Shown piece by piece: positions 32,935 through 41,589 of a stretch of 64,000 nt of DNA. Location of the stretch: contig QOOS01000004.1 in NCBI GenBank assembly GCA_003331425.1, positions 38,006 through 102,005 of the forward strand, in the 5' to 3' direction. This stretch comes from Candidatus Nitrosopumilus sp. GTDB lineage: Archaea; Thermoproteota; Nitrososphaeria; Nitrososphaerales; Nitrosopumilaceae. The notes under the pieces are model-generated. The model made no database searches. It saw only the letters and a program-made list of their open reading frames with translations, and was not told the DNA's origin. How positions within the stretch are numbered: the stretch's first letter is position 1; each line of letters starts with the position of its first letter. Position numbers and translations under genes: made by a program.

Positions 32935-34073
32935 TGTTTTTCCTCTTTTTTGAATTTTTCATAATCGTGCAAAATTATCTCTAACGCTTCATTCATTCCA
33001 TCTGTTGTCAGTGTTGGTAGGAGTTCTTTAATCGCAAAATCTGCATCTTTTTCTGAATCTAATGTTTTTGCTGAAAGTCTAAACATTTCATCTTCAATTG
33101 CACTTGGTCTATCTAGAAATACTGATGAATCTGATATTTGCTTTGTAGTAATTTTCCAAAAACATCTTAGTGATAATGCATTTAATCTGGCAATTTGCGC
33201 CTGAATTTGGTCTGTTTCTATCTCTTCGCCTTGTATTTTTACTTCAATAATTGGTTTTTTTGTAAGATTACTGATTTTTTCTATGATTTGATCAATTGTT
33301 TTTGGTAATTCTTTGTATTCTGTATCAAATGAAAATTGAGGTCTTGTGTCTAATTCAATCCATTTTGGTACTGCTTCATCTCCTGAAATATCTACCTCAA
33401 AAAACCCTTTTTTGACATCCTTAATTCCTTCACTAGTTGTTAATTCAATTGAACCTGGATATGCAATTGGACCTTTTAGATGATTGAATTGTTTGATATC
33501 TTTATCATGTAAATGCCCCATTGCATAATATGTAAAATTTTTTGGTAAATCTGTTGACTGTAATTCTCCTGCAAATTTGTTGAATTCTGTAATTCCTTGA
33601 TGTAGTACCAATATTTTATGTCCAGGAAATTTTTCTACACTTTTATCTAGATTTGAAAATACTTCTTCATATTGAGACATTTCTGTTTTTCTAATTTTGT
33701 CTAATCCTGCTAACATTATTCCTTTGTATTCTATTGGGTTCCCATTACCTATGTATTTTGAAAATCCTAAATTGTGATAGATGTATGGAATAGGTGTTGT
33801 TCTAATTCTACTGATATCATGTTCACCTAAAATAAAAAATGAGTCTATGTTGTTTTCTTTTAATCTTTTTAATGCATTTCCCATTTGTACTATCGCAGTT
33901 CCATTTGGATTGGGTACATGAAAAATATCCCCTGCAAAAATTACAAAATCTACATTATCTTCAATTGATTTGTCAATTGCTTGATTAAAAACATCATACA
34001 CATCTTGCTCTCTTTCATTGGAACCATACTGAACTAATCCCAAATGTGTATCTGAAATATGTGAAAATAACAT
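32931..34073 (-). CDS. mre11: DNA double-strand break repair nuclease Mre11
   Basis: The 380-residue metallophosphoesterase starts with FSHISDTHLG, has FAGDIFH near residue 45 and the C-terminal metal histidines in LVLHQG and AMGHLHDKD. The central motif is LGEHDIS, where the family usually has GNHD; the asparagine, a metal/phosphate ligand in studied enzymes, is glutamate here. It forms the nuclease of the Mre11-Rad50 complex. The stop overlaps the rad50 start by 4 nt and its start overlaps the herA stop by 1 nt. Confidence 0.95.
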   Translation of the reverse strand: MLFSHISDTHLGLVQYGSNEREQDVYDVFNQAIDKSIEDNVDFVIFAGDIFHVPNPNGTAIVQMGNALKRLKENNIDSFFILGEHDISRIRTTPIPYIYHNLGFSKYIGNGNPIEYKGIMLAGLDKIRKTEMSQYEEVFSNLDKSVEKFPGHKILVLHQGITEFNKFAGELQSTDLPKNFTYYAMGHLHDKDIKQFNHLKGPIAYPGSIELTTSEGIKDVKKGFFEVDISGDEAVPKWIELDTRPQFSFDTEYKELPKTIDQIIEKISNLTKKPIIEVKIQGEEIETDQIQAQIARLNALSLRCFWKITTKQISDSSVFLDRPSAIEDEMFRLSAKTLDSEKDADFAIKELLPTLTTDGMNEALEIILHDYEKFKKEEKQ

Positions 34074-35605
34074 TAGTCTAATAACAAATCTTTTTGAACT
34101 AATCCTTGTGTAGATTCTACTCCGACATTTTTCATTTTATCTGCCTTTATCCAAGCTTTAGTTGCACTTTGATCTGCTCCCATTTTCTTTTCTTTGACTT
34201 CTTCAACATGAACCATTGATGGTAAATTCGTCCATTGACCCACAAGAACTGCATCTCCTACGTTTAATGATGTCAATTGTGATATCAATTCACGACTGGT
34301 TGACTCTGTGGCTGAGGCTATCTGTCTCTGGTCATCTTCTTGAATGATTTTCATAATTGCAAATGAGCCCATCTGGCTGAGGATGTTTAAATCTACACTG
34401 CGTGGTCTCTGAGATACTATTGCTAAACCTACTCCAAATTTCCTTCCTTCTCTTGCAATTTTTGCAGCCCAATACTTTGCTGCAGTATCATGATCTTTTG
34501 GAATGAATACATGTGCTTCTTCAAGGATTATGAAAACTGGTTCAAAGAATTTGTAATCTTTTTGTTTCTTTGATTTTCCATGTTTTGCTATAGTTGCATT
34601 TTTTCTATCTTTTAACAATTGTTGCAAATAAAATCCCATTGCTACATTTGCTTGTTTTTCTGATAATTCTGAAATGTTAATGATGTTTGTACATCCTTCT
34701 TTAATGTAGTCCATTGGATTTCCAATTTCTGGATCCAAAATATCATCAAATCTTCTTTGTGCATCTTCTATGATGTCTTGCACTCTGTATGCTGATGTTC
34801 TGATTTCTTTTAATTTTTTGTCTTCTGAATTTACAAGTAAATCTACTTCATATTCTAATTTTTTCCAAAACTCTCCTGCTTCTTTTACTTCTTGAGTAAA
34901 TGACATCCTTAAAACTCGTTGTTGTACATCTGCATTTTCTCTAATTTCTAAAACTTCTGAAAACTGATCTGCTTCAAGTAATCTTGGATTAATTTTTGCA
35001 TCAATTACATTTACGTTTGGAATATTTAGTGTTGTGTAATCGTTATGGTAATCAAAAATTATTACTGTGCCTTTTACTTCTGAAATTTTTTTAGTAATTA
35101 AAGAAACTAAATTACTTTTACCCATTCCCGTCATAGCTAGAATTCCTAAGTGTCTAGATACGATTCTATCTAAATTTATTTTAGCTTCAATTTTTTTATT
35201 TCGCAACAAATTCCCAATTTTTAACCAGCCATCTTTTTTTGGACTAAAAATTTCTTCTAGATCTTGATTGGTTGGTTGTGTAATTTCTGTGCCTGGAATT
35301 GGTGGAATTGCAGGAATTATTGACTGACCTCTACGTAAATTTTCTAAAAATCCTAAAATTCCTATATGTGCTGTGAATGTTTTGTCTCTCTTATTGATGT
35401 CTGCAATTTCTGTACTTTCTTCTGCTTCATGAAAATTTCTGACATCCGTAAATGCTGCACTTGATACTGATGATCTTTCAACTAACCCTAAAATTTCCCC
35501 TTCATCAATACTGATTTTAATATATTCTCCAACTGATAATGATCGTGATGTAATTGCTGTTACTGATGTTGGTTTTGATTCTCCAACGACAAAACCTAAA
35601 CTCAT
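34073..35605 (-). CDS. herA: HerA bipolar DNA helicase
   Basis: The 510-residue hexameric FtsK/HerA-type ATPase drives end resection with NurA. An N-terminal HAS beta-barrel (about 1-120) precedes Walker A in LAMTGMGKSNLVSLI and Walker B VFIILEEAHVFIP. An arginine-finger region SQRPRSVDLNILSQ follows. It is one of four overlapping genes in the order nurA-herA-mre11-rad50, a widely conserved archaeal resection operon. Confidence 0.95.
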   Translation of the reverse strand: MSLGFVVGESKPTSVTAITSRSLSVGEYIKISIDEGEILGLVERSSVSSAAFTDVRNFHEAEESTEIADINKRDKTFTAHIGILGFLENLRRGQSIIPAIPPIPGTEITQPTNQDLEEIFSPKKDGWLKIGNLLRNKKIEAKINLDRIVSRHLGILAMTGMGKSNLVSLITKKISEVKGTVIIFDYHNDYTTLNIPNVNVIDAKINPRLLEADQFSEVLEIRENADVQQRVLRMSFTQEVKEAGEFWKKLEYEVDLLVNSEDKKLKEIRTSAYRVQDIIEDAQRRFDDILDPEIGNPMDYIKEGCTNIINISELSEKQANVAMGFYLQQLLKDRKNATIAKHGKSKKQKDYKFFEPVFIILEEAHVFIPKDHDTAAKYWAAKIAREGRKFGVGLAIVSQRPRSVDLNILSQMGSFAIMKIIQEDDQRQIASATESTSRELISQLTSLNVGDAVLVGQWTNLPSMVHVEEVKEKKMGADQSATKAWIKADKMKNVGVESTQGLVQKDLLLD

Positions 35606-36438
35606 CCTAATACCTCTCTTGAACCAATTTCATTACTTAATCCTAACAAACTAACCATTTTACCAAGCTCTTTGTCTGATATTTTACAGTTATTATGTGC
35701 AAGCTTTAGTGCATATGGATATCCACCTACACTAGTCTTAAACAGTTTATTCATTATTGACTTCACTTCATCATTATCGTGTTTTCCTCCTAAAAATTCT
35801 AATTTAATAATTGGAGTTGAATCACTTAATCTTACAAATGTCGATGAAATTATTTTATCTGGTCCATAATTTTTTTCTACAAATATTTCACTAAAACCTG
35901 GACCGTTTGTTACATGATTATAATAAAAAATATCTCCTGCAAGTGATCCTAAATTCTCAAATTGTTTTTTTGTGTTTGATGTTTTTGCAATAAAAATAAC
36001 ATTTCTTTTTTTATTCATTGTTCTAACAACTTGTGCATCTAGTGCTGATTGTCTTGTCATAAATTGTGAATGTAGTGAACCATCCATTAAAACTAAATCT
36101 ACTTCGTCAACTGTTTTTTCACATGCATCAATCTCCATTTTACTTGCAATTCTTGAAAGATCTGTATCTGAACCTAATCCTGAATCATGAAGATCAACAA
36201 GGATGTCTCCGTCAGATTTTATTGAAACTGCTGTAGTTGCCCATAATTCAATTCCTTGAAATTTAGTATTGTTGAAACTACTGTCAATACCTGCTGTGAT
36301 TACTTCTTCTTTGGTAGGCGTGAAATCATTCCAATTTGATTGTGCTTTATGTAAAATTTGTTCAAATTTAGGACCTTTTAGAATTGATAACATTTTCTCT
36401 CTATTGATAATGGCATCTTTGTAAACTGTATTGAGCAC
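35602..36438 (-). CDS. nurA: NurA 5'-3' nuclease
   Basis: The 278-residue protein carries the NurA metal motifs: GIDSSFNNTKFQGIELW near residue 49 and VLMDGSLHSQF near residue 117. It forms a dimer that loads on HerA to resect DNA ends. The start is GTG (MLNTVYKD), with a TTTTATTC box 21-28 nt upstream. It is the first gene of the operon, and its stop overlaps the herA start by 4 nt. Confidence 0.93.
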   Translation of the reverse strand: MLNTVYKDAIINREKMLSILKGPKFEQILHKAQSNWNDFTPTKEEVITAGIDSSFNNTKFQGIELWATTAVSIKSDGDILVDLHDSGLGSDTDLSRIASKMEIDACEKTVDEVDLVLMDGSLHSQFMTRQSALDAQVVRTMNKKRNVIFIAKTSNTKKQFENLGSLAGDIFYYNHVTNGPGFSEIFVEKNYGPDKIISSTFVRLSDSTPIIKLEFLGGKHDNDEVKSIMNKLFKTSVGGYPYALKLAHNNCKISDKELGKMVSLLGLSNEIGSREVLG

Positions 36439-36458
36439 AACAATACTTGGTATGTTTG

Positions 36459-36466
36459 AATAAAAT
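36459..36466 (-). promoter_or_regulatory. TATA-like box of the nurA-herA-mre11-rad50 operon
   Basis: On the minus strand TTTTATTC lies 21-28 nt before the GTG start at 36438. All four genes downstream overlap, so this is the likely single promoter. Confidence 0.45.
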
Positions 36467-36512
36467 CTTTAGGTTATGTCGATATTTGACTAAGATGATC
36501 CATTAAACAACT

Positions 36513-37469
36513 TTATCCAATCATGCCTTTGAAAATCACTTTTTCATCTGAATTTGATGGAGTGGTTCTATCAATGTATTTTATTTCATACCAATCTCCA
36601 ATATGGATAGTTTTTCCATCAATTTGACGTGGGATTTTGATTTGTACTTCAAAGATGTTTGTATTGTGTCCTGTTTCAATCAAATAATTTGAGTTGGCAT
36701 CAAATTTTGGATTTGCAAGAGTAGTTTTAATTCCTCCTTCACTTCTAAATTCTAATTGACTAATTGAAATTTTATCTTCATCTCTAGAATCTCTATTTGC
36801 ATCTGGTTCATACAGTCTAAGAATAAACTCATGCCCAATTCTTGAACCTCCTCCGAAAGTCTCAATTTCAGCAAATGTTTTTGTTAATGGAATTGACTTT
36901 AGTTGAATGCTTTGTTCTCCAGATTGATTGGATTTATCTAAATATTTTATCACAACAATGTCATCTTGACTTAGTTGTTTCCCATTAATTGTTTCAGGTA
37001 ATTCTAATTTTAGATAAAATTTACCTGTATCGTATCCTGTTTCAATCATTCTTTCAGGCCCTTGGATTGAAATTCCATTTATTGTAAACTCAAAAAGTCC
37101 TTCAGTAGATATTACTTCTATCCCTCGGTGTGACAAATTCAAATCATGATCTGTAATATAGAAATTCACTATGGACATGCTTGATGCTGGAACTGTTGTA
37201 ATTTCAAAGTCTGATTTTATTATCTTTGTATCTAGTAAAATTCCTCTTTCTTGCATTCTATCTGCAGTTTCTGGTTTTACGCATGCTGGCATTCCATTTA
37301 TCCGAATAACTAACTCTAATCCCTCCCTACAGAGTATGTTTTCTGGGGAAATCCCATCTTTCATTTGCTTTATTGGAGATTCTGTTTCTGCATTTATGGG
37401 CAAAATAAATGAAAATATCAAAAAAAATGTTATTCCTAGAATTATTTTTTTATTAATTACCACTACCAC
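36513..37469 (-). CDS. Secreted protein with S-layer-like beta domains
   Basis: The 318-residue protein has a signal peptide (residues 6-27) and two related beta domains. Each carries a thaumarchaeal surface-protein pattern: an Asp-rich strand (ITDHDLNLSHRG; YEPDANRDSRDED) and later ETGYDTGKFYLKLELP or ETGHNTNIFEVQIKIP. The same D..N...ETG..TG.F pattern occurs in S-layer proteins of Nitrosopumilus, as I recall. It may be an accessory cell-surface protein. There is no membrane anchor, and the function is otherwise unknown. Confidence 0.72.
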   Translation of the reverse strand: MVVVINKKIILGITFFLIFSFILPINAETESPIKQMKDGISPENILCREGLELVIRINGMPACVKPETADRMQERGILLDTKIIKSDFEITTVPASSMSIVNFYITDHDLNLSHRGIEVISTEGLFEFTINGISIQGPERMIETGYDTGKFYLKLELPETINGKQLSQDDIVVIKYLDKSNQSGEQSIQLKSIPLTKTFAEIETFGGGSRIGHEFILRLYEPDANRDSRDEDKISISQLEFRSEGGIKTTLANPKFDANSNYLIETGHNTNIFEVQIKIPRQIDGKTIHIGDWYEIKYIDRTTPSNSDEKVIFKGMIG

Positions 37470-37530
37470 AGTAATTCTATTTTTTATTTTAAACTATCAT
37501 TAATTAAGAGAACTTTTCTATGCTGATCAC

Positions 37531-38349
37531 TTGAAAAAAATTGGATTATTGGGTTGTGGTGTAATGGGTACACAGATTGCACTTGCAATTGATTCAGGTA
37601 AAATTCCTGGAATTTTAACACATGTTTATGATGATTCAAAAGATGCATCCTCTGCACTTGTTTCAAAATTAAATAACAAACCCGTGATTGTAGAAAACTC
37701 TCATTTGTTATCTTCACATTCTGTAAATATTGTAGTTGAAGCAGCTTCACAAAATGCAGTAAGAGATGATGGACTAAGCATTTTACAAAATAAACGTGAT
37801 TTTATGATTATGAGTGTGGGTGCATTACTAGATGAATCTATTTATGATATTTTGTACGACGCATGTGATCATTTCAAAAAAACAATTTATCTTCCATCTG
37901 GCGCAATTGCAGGATTAGATGGTTTAAAATCAATCAAAGATGAATTAGATTCTGTATCTATTACTACAACAAAACATCCTCGTTCATTAAAGGGAGCAAA
38001 ATTTTTTGAAACTTCTGAAATTAATTTAGATTCAATTAGTTCTTCAACTGTTATTTTTGAAGGAACTGCACGTGATGCTGTTTCACTATTTCCCGCAAAT
38101 GTCAATGTAGCTGCACTTGTGTCCTTATCTGGAATTGGTAGTGATAAGACATCTGTGAAAATTATTGCTGATCCTAATGCTGATAAGAATACTCATCATA
38201 TTGAGGCAGTAGGTAAATCTGGTAAAATGACCTTTACTATTGAAAATACTCCAGACCCACAAAATCCAAAAACTAGTAGATTAGCTATTTTATCTGCTAT
38301 TGAAACTTTGAGACAATATTGTTCAGATGATATTCAAATCGGTACATAA
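37531..38349 (+). CDS. nadX: L-aspartate dehydrogenase
   Basis: The 272-residue NAD(P)-dependent enzyme makes iminoaspartate, replacing aspartate oxidase for NAD synthesis under low oxygen. KKIGLLGCGVMGTQIA is the dinucleotide loop. YLPSGAIAGLDGLKS and FPANVNVAALVSLSGIG are characteristic NadX blocks, and a histidine follows in THHIEAVG. The start is TTG. It is followed by nadA, with a 20-codon ORF in between, and by convergent nadC, so all three de novo NAD genes are together. Confidence 0.94.
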   Translation: MKKIGLLGCGVMGTQIALAIDSGKIPGILTHVYDDSKDASSALVSKLNNKPVIVENSHLLSSHSVNIVVEAASQNAVRDDGLSILQNKRDFMIMSVGALLDESIYDILYDACDHFKKTIYLPSGAIAGLDGLKSIKDELDSVSITTTKHPRSLKGAKFFETSEINLDSISSSTVIFEGTARDAVSLFPANVNVAALVSLSGIGSDKTSVKIIADPNADKNTHHIEAVGKSGKMTFTIENTPDPQNPKTSRLAILSAIETLRQYCSDDIQIGT

Positions 38350-38412
38350 ATGGCAAAACTTGCCGCTTTTAGAGATTCTATAGAAGATTATAGACTACTT
38401 CCTATTCTTTAA
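38350..38412 (+). CDS. Possible 20-residue small ORF between nadX and nadA
   Basis: The ATG follows the nadX TAA without any spacer (TAAATG), and the ORF reads MAKLAAFRDSIEDYRLLPIL before a stop. It is too short for the ORF track. The zero-spacing would allow translational coupling. The nadA TATA-like TTTAAATTTA overlaps its stop. It may be a micropeptide, a remnant, or chance. Confidence 0.3.
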   Translation: MAKLAAFRDSIEDYRLLPIL

Positions 38413-38441
38413 ATTTACACATATTCAATTTTTTGTAAATC

Positions 38442-39398
38442 ATGCAAGTTCAAGATACTTCATTTTTAAAAAATGAAATTATGAGATTGAAAAAGGAAAA
38501 AGACGTTGTCATTTTGGCTCATAATTATGAAATTCCTGATGTACAGGATGTGGCAGATTTTACTGGTGATTCTCTTGGATTATCTCGATTGGCTGCAACT
38601 GTTCCTCAAAAAACAATACTGTTTTGCGGTGTTCATTTTATGGCAGAAACTGCTTCAATAATAAGTCCTGAAAAAAGAGTACTTTTACCTTCATTGGAAG
38701 CTGGTTGTTCATTATCTGACTCAATAACAGTTGAAGAATTAAGAAATTGGAAAAAACAACATCCAAATGCAATTTCTGTTGGTTATGTTAACACTACTGC
38801 TGAAATAAAATCTGAACTTGATTATTGTTGTACTTCATCCAATGCTGTAAATGTTGTAAAAGCAATTCCTGAAGATAAGGAAATTTTATTCTTACCTGAT
38901 ATGTTTCTAGGTTCTTATGTTGCAAAAATGACTGGTAGAAAAAATATGCATATTTGGGCAGGCGAATGCCATGTACATGCTGGGATCACACCTGAAGATG
39001 TTACTAAAAAATTACAATCCATGAAAGATGCAGAATTTGTTATTCATCCTGAATGTAGTTGTACAACACCAATGATGTATGATGTTGCTGATGGAAGTTA
39101 TGACGATAACAAAGTTTCCATTCTTTCAACTGAGGGAATGCTAAATCATGTTAGTAAATCTAAATCAAAGAATTTTGTTGTTGCAACTGAAACTGGAATT
39201 CTGTATAGGATGAAAAAAGAAAATCCTGAGAAAACATTCATTCCAGCTTCAGAAAAGGCTGAATGTGAATATATGAAAATGATTACTCTTGAAAAAGTGT
39301 ATGATGCCTTGATCAATGAAAGAAATGTGATTACTGTTCCAAAAAAAATTGCTGATAAAGCTCGTTTGGCCATTGATAGAATGCTTGAAATCAGTTAA
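38442..39398 (+). CDS. nadA: Quinolinate synthase
   Basis: The 318-residue 4Fe-4S enzyme condenses iminoaspartate with dihydroxyacetone phosphate. The three cluster cysteines are visible in FCGVHFMAETA, LDYCCTSSNA and HPECSCTTPM. The N-terminal LAHNYEIPDVQDVADFTGDS is the substrate loop. It is the A-type protein with one domain triplicate and no C-terminal extension. TTTAAATTTA, 25-34 nt before the ATG, is its likely TATA box. Confidence 0.96.
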   Translation: MQVQDTSFLKNEIMRLKKEKDVVILAHNYEIPDVQDVADFTGDSLGLSRLAATVPQKTILFCGVHFMAETASIISPEKRVLLPSLEAGCSLSDSITVEELRNWKKQHPNAISVGYVNTTAEIKSELDYCCTSSNAVNVVKAIPEDKEILFLPDMFLGSYVAKMTGRKNMHIWAGECHVHAGITPEDVTKKLQSMKDAEFVIHPECSCTTPMMYDVADGSYDDNKVSILSTEGMLNHVSKSKSKNFVVATETGILYRMKKENPEKTFIPASEKAECEYMKMITLEKVYDALINERNVITVPKKIADKARLAIDRMLEIS

Positions 39399-39401
39399 CA
39401 T

Positions 39402-39803
39402 GTGATTATTTTGGTTGGATTATTTAGTAAAACACCTGAAGATATTGAATTTAAAAAGAACATTGACCAATTTAAGAAATTTAAAAAACTTGTTAAAAAG
39501 AAAAAATACCCTGAAGCCTTGAAATTGGGTTTAGATTATTTAGAGAAAGTACCCTACAATCATGATGCATTATTTACTATTGGAGGCATCTATTATCTGA
39601 AAAATAAACATCGTACTGCAATATCTTATTTTGACAGGGCTCTAGAGACTGGAGATACTGATGTTGAAGTTTTATTATTAAAGGCATATGCACATCAAAA
39701 ATTGCAAGAAAATGAAATTTCAATTGATTGTTGCAAAAAAATTCAAAATATTGATCCTAAAAATAAATCTATGATTAATTTACTATCCGAACTAAATTCC
39801 TAG
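39402..39803 (+). CDS. Tetratricopeptide-repeat protein
   Basis: The 133-residue protein has two to three TPR-like helix pairs, seen in PEALKLGLDYLEKVPYNHDALFTIGGIYY and HRTAISYFDRALETGDTDVEVLLLKAYAHQK. TPRs mediate protein contacts, and no catalytic motif is present. The GTG start is 3 nt after the nadA stop, suggesting co-transcription. Whether it helps NAD synthesis is unknown. Confidence 0.7.
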   Translation: MIILVGLFSKTPEDIEFKKNIDQFKKFKKLVKKKKYPEALKLGLDYLEKVPYNHDALFTIGGIYYLKNKHRTAISYFDRALETGDTDVEVLLLKAYAHQKLQENEISIDCCKKIQNIDPKNKSMINLLSELNS

Positions 39804-40615
39804 ATTTCTAAACTAAAATCAATTCCTTTAACTGAATTTGTTATACTTCCGATTGAGATAATATCAACTCCTGTCTTGCCGTATTTTGAAATATTTTTAG
39901 AATTAATTCCTCCTGATGCTTCTAACAAAACATTATTTCGTAATTTTTTATTTTTTAAAACTTTGATTGTTTTGGTAATTTGATTTGGAGAAAAGTTGTC
40001 TAACATGATAATTGTCGCACCTTTTTCTGCAGCAAGAACTGCATCCTCTGTATTTTCAACTTCCACTTCAAATTTCTTATATTTTTTCTTAGTTTTGTTA
40101 ATTAATGATAATAGTGATTGTTCTGCAGCTATGTGATTGTCTTTAATCATTACCATTTCGTCTAATCTTAATCTGTGTCTTTCTCCACCTCCTATCTTAA
40201 CAGCTTCTTTATCGAAATATCTTAATCCTGGTGCGGTTTTTCTAGTCGCATACAATTTTGTTTTCTTTGGAATTTTTTTTACGAGTTCATTTGTCTGTGT
40301 TGCAATTCCGCTCATTCTTGTGAGTATATTTAATGCAGTTCGTTCACATGTCAAAATTTTATCTGCATTTCCTGTAATTTCAATTATATCTTGATTAGGT
40401 TTTATTTTTGTTCCATCTTTAGTTATGATTTTTGCTTTACATCCTTTAATGGCAAAAATTTCCTTGGCATATTTTGTGCCTGCAACAATGGCATTTTCTC
40501 TTGAAATTATTTTTACTACAATTTTCTTTTTTGATAATAATTGACTTGTGATATCTCCTTTGCCGATATCTTCGGCAAGAAACTGTGATAATTGCTTTTT
40601 TGGATTAAATGACAA
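39800..40615 (-). CDS. nadC: Nicotinate-nucleotide pyrophosphorylase (quinolinate phosphoribosyltransferase)
   Basis: The 271-residue enzyme converts quinolinate and PRPP to nicotinate mononucleotide. Active-site blocks are YATRKTAPGLRYFDKEAV, IGGGERHRLRL, MIKDNHI and the C-terminal LLEASGGINSKNI, in family order. It completes NAD synthesis with nadX and nadA, but on the opposite strand, overlapping the TPR gene's end by 4 nt. It has a separate upstream region shared with the Spt4/Rpo7 genes' 3' end. Confidence 0.95.
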   Translation of the reverse strand: MSFNPKKQLSQFLAEDIGKGDITSQLLSKKKIVVKIISRENAIVAGTKYAKEIFAIKGCKAKIITKDGTKIKPNQDIIEITGNADKILTCERTALNILTRMSGIATQTNELVKKIPKKTKLYATRKTAPGLRYFDKEAVKIGGGERHRLRLDEMVMIKDNHIAAEQSLLSLINKTKKKYKKFEVEVENTEDAVLAAEKGATIIMLDNFSPNQITKTIKVLKNKKLRNNVLLEASGGINSKNISKYGKTGVDIISIGSITNSVKGIDFSLEI

Positions 40616-40659
40616 TGTTATGATTAATGTTATTATGATTTTAAAGATTTAGAATTTTT

Positions 40660-40848
40660 CTATGTTACTTTAATTGCATATTTGCCTTTTTGTGTTATGT
40701 TTAATGTATCTGCAATTTTTGAGTCTGTTGGATTAACTACTAGTACAACTCCATTCCAATCTGGTGTTAAGTCTGATGATTTACAAGTTGGACAAACTTT
40801 TTCTGTTGTAACACGTTTACATTTTCTGCATGCCATTTCTCGTGCCAT
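40660..40848 (-). CDS. spt4: Transcription elongation factor Spt4 (RpoE'')
   Basis: The 62-residue zinc protein starts MAREMACRKCKRV and has the second pair VCPTCKSSD, giving the four-cysteine zinc site of archaeal Spt4. It clamps RNA polymerase together with Spt5. It lies 1 nt downstream of rpo7, the common archaeal arrangement. Its length matches the family. Confidence 0.95.
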   Translation of the reverse strand: MAREMACRKCKRVTTEKVCPTCKSSDLTPDWNGVVLVVNPTDSKIADTLNITQKGKYAIKVT

Positions 40849-40849
40849 T

Positions 40850-41443
40850 TTAACTAGCCTCTACTTTTTCTTCTTTTGCAGGTTCACTTGAACCTCCAGC
40901 TTTTTTAATTTCTTCTTCAATCCACTCATCTGCACCTAAGAATGGTTGTCTACAAGTAATACCAATTTTACCCATTGCAGCAGCTTTTCCTAATGACACA
41001 GCTGTAATTCTTGCACGCAATGTTGAACCAACTTTCAAAGTTCTTCCACTTTGATTTGCTAAAATTAATCCCATCTTGACATCACTCTTTAGATAATCAT
41101 CCATAACTTGTGATAAGTGTAGTAATGCATCTGTTGGACCGATTCTTACAAATGCACCAAAGTCTGTAATGTCTACAATTTCACCTTGAACAATTTCTTG
41201 TAATTTTGGATAAAATGTTAAAGCTTCGAATTGTACTTTGTGGAATGTTCCTCCATCTCCTGCAATCATTTTTCCCATTTCGTCGACTTTAGCATCTAAA
41301 ATCATGATGATGTAACCTAATTCGGCATTAATCATACTCTCGTATTTTTCTTTGAGAATGTTTATTGCTGCTTTTTTGAGCGTAGTTCCAAATAAGCTTG
41401 GAGGTATCCTAACGACATCAACTAGGGTAGATATAGAAAACAA
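40850..41443 (-). CDS. rpo7: DNA-directed RNA polymerase subunit Rpo7 (RpoE')
   Basis: The 197-residue protein begins MFSISTLVDVVRIPPSLFG, the RNP tip domain, and continues into an S1 RNA-binding domain (about 82-165) with VQGEIVDITDFGAFVRIGP. With Rpo4 it forms the stalk of archaeal RNA polymerase. The terminal 15 residues are a glutamate-rich tail. It precedes spt4 on the same strand. Confidence 0.95.
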   Translation of the reverse strand: MFSISTLVDVVRIPPSLFGTTLKKAAINILKEKYESMINAELGYIIMILDAKVDEMGKMIAGDGGTFHKVQFEALTFYPKLQEIVQGEIVDITDFGAFVRIGPTDALLHLSQVMDDYLKSDVKMGLILANQSGRTLKVGSTLRARITAVSLGKAAAMGKIGITCRQPFLGADEWIEEEIKKAGGSSEPAKEEKVEAS

Positions 41444-41558
41444 ATGTATTTTTTTTCTTGAATTTCAATTTATGAATCTTTGGGTGATTTGGCTTGAATT
41501 TCTAAAGATTTTGATGATTTTTGAAAAAATTTACAATTTTTTTCCATGTCCAACTTAC

Positions 41559-41567
41559 TTTAAATAT
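41559..41567 (+). promoter_or_regulatory. TATA box of the Mrp-type ATPase gene
   Basis: TTTAAATAT lies 23-31 nt upstream of the ATG at 41590, a good archaeal TATA element. Confidence 0.6.
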
Positions 41568-41589
41568 CGTATTTTGACTTTTTTATCCA

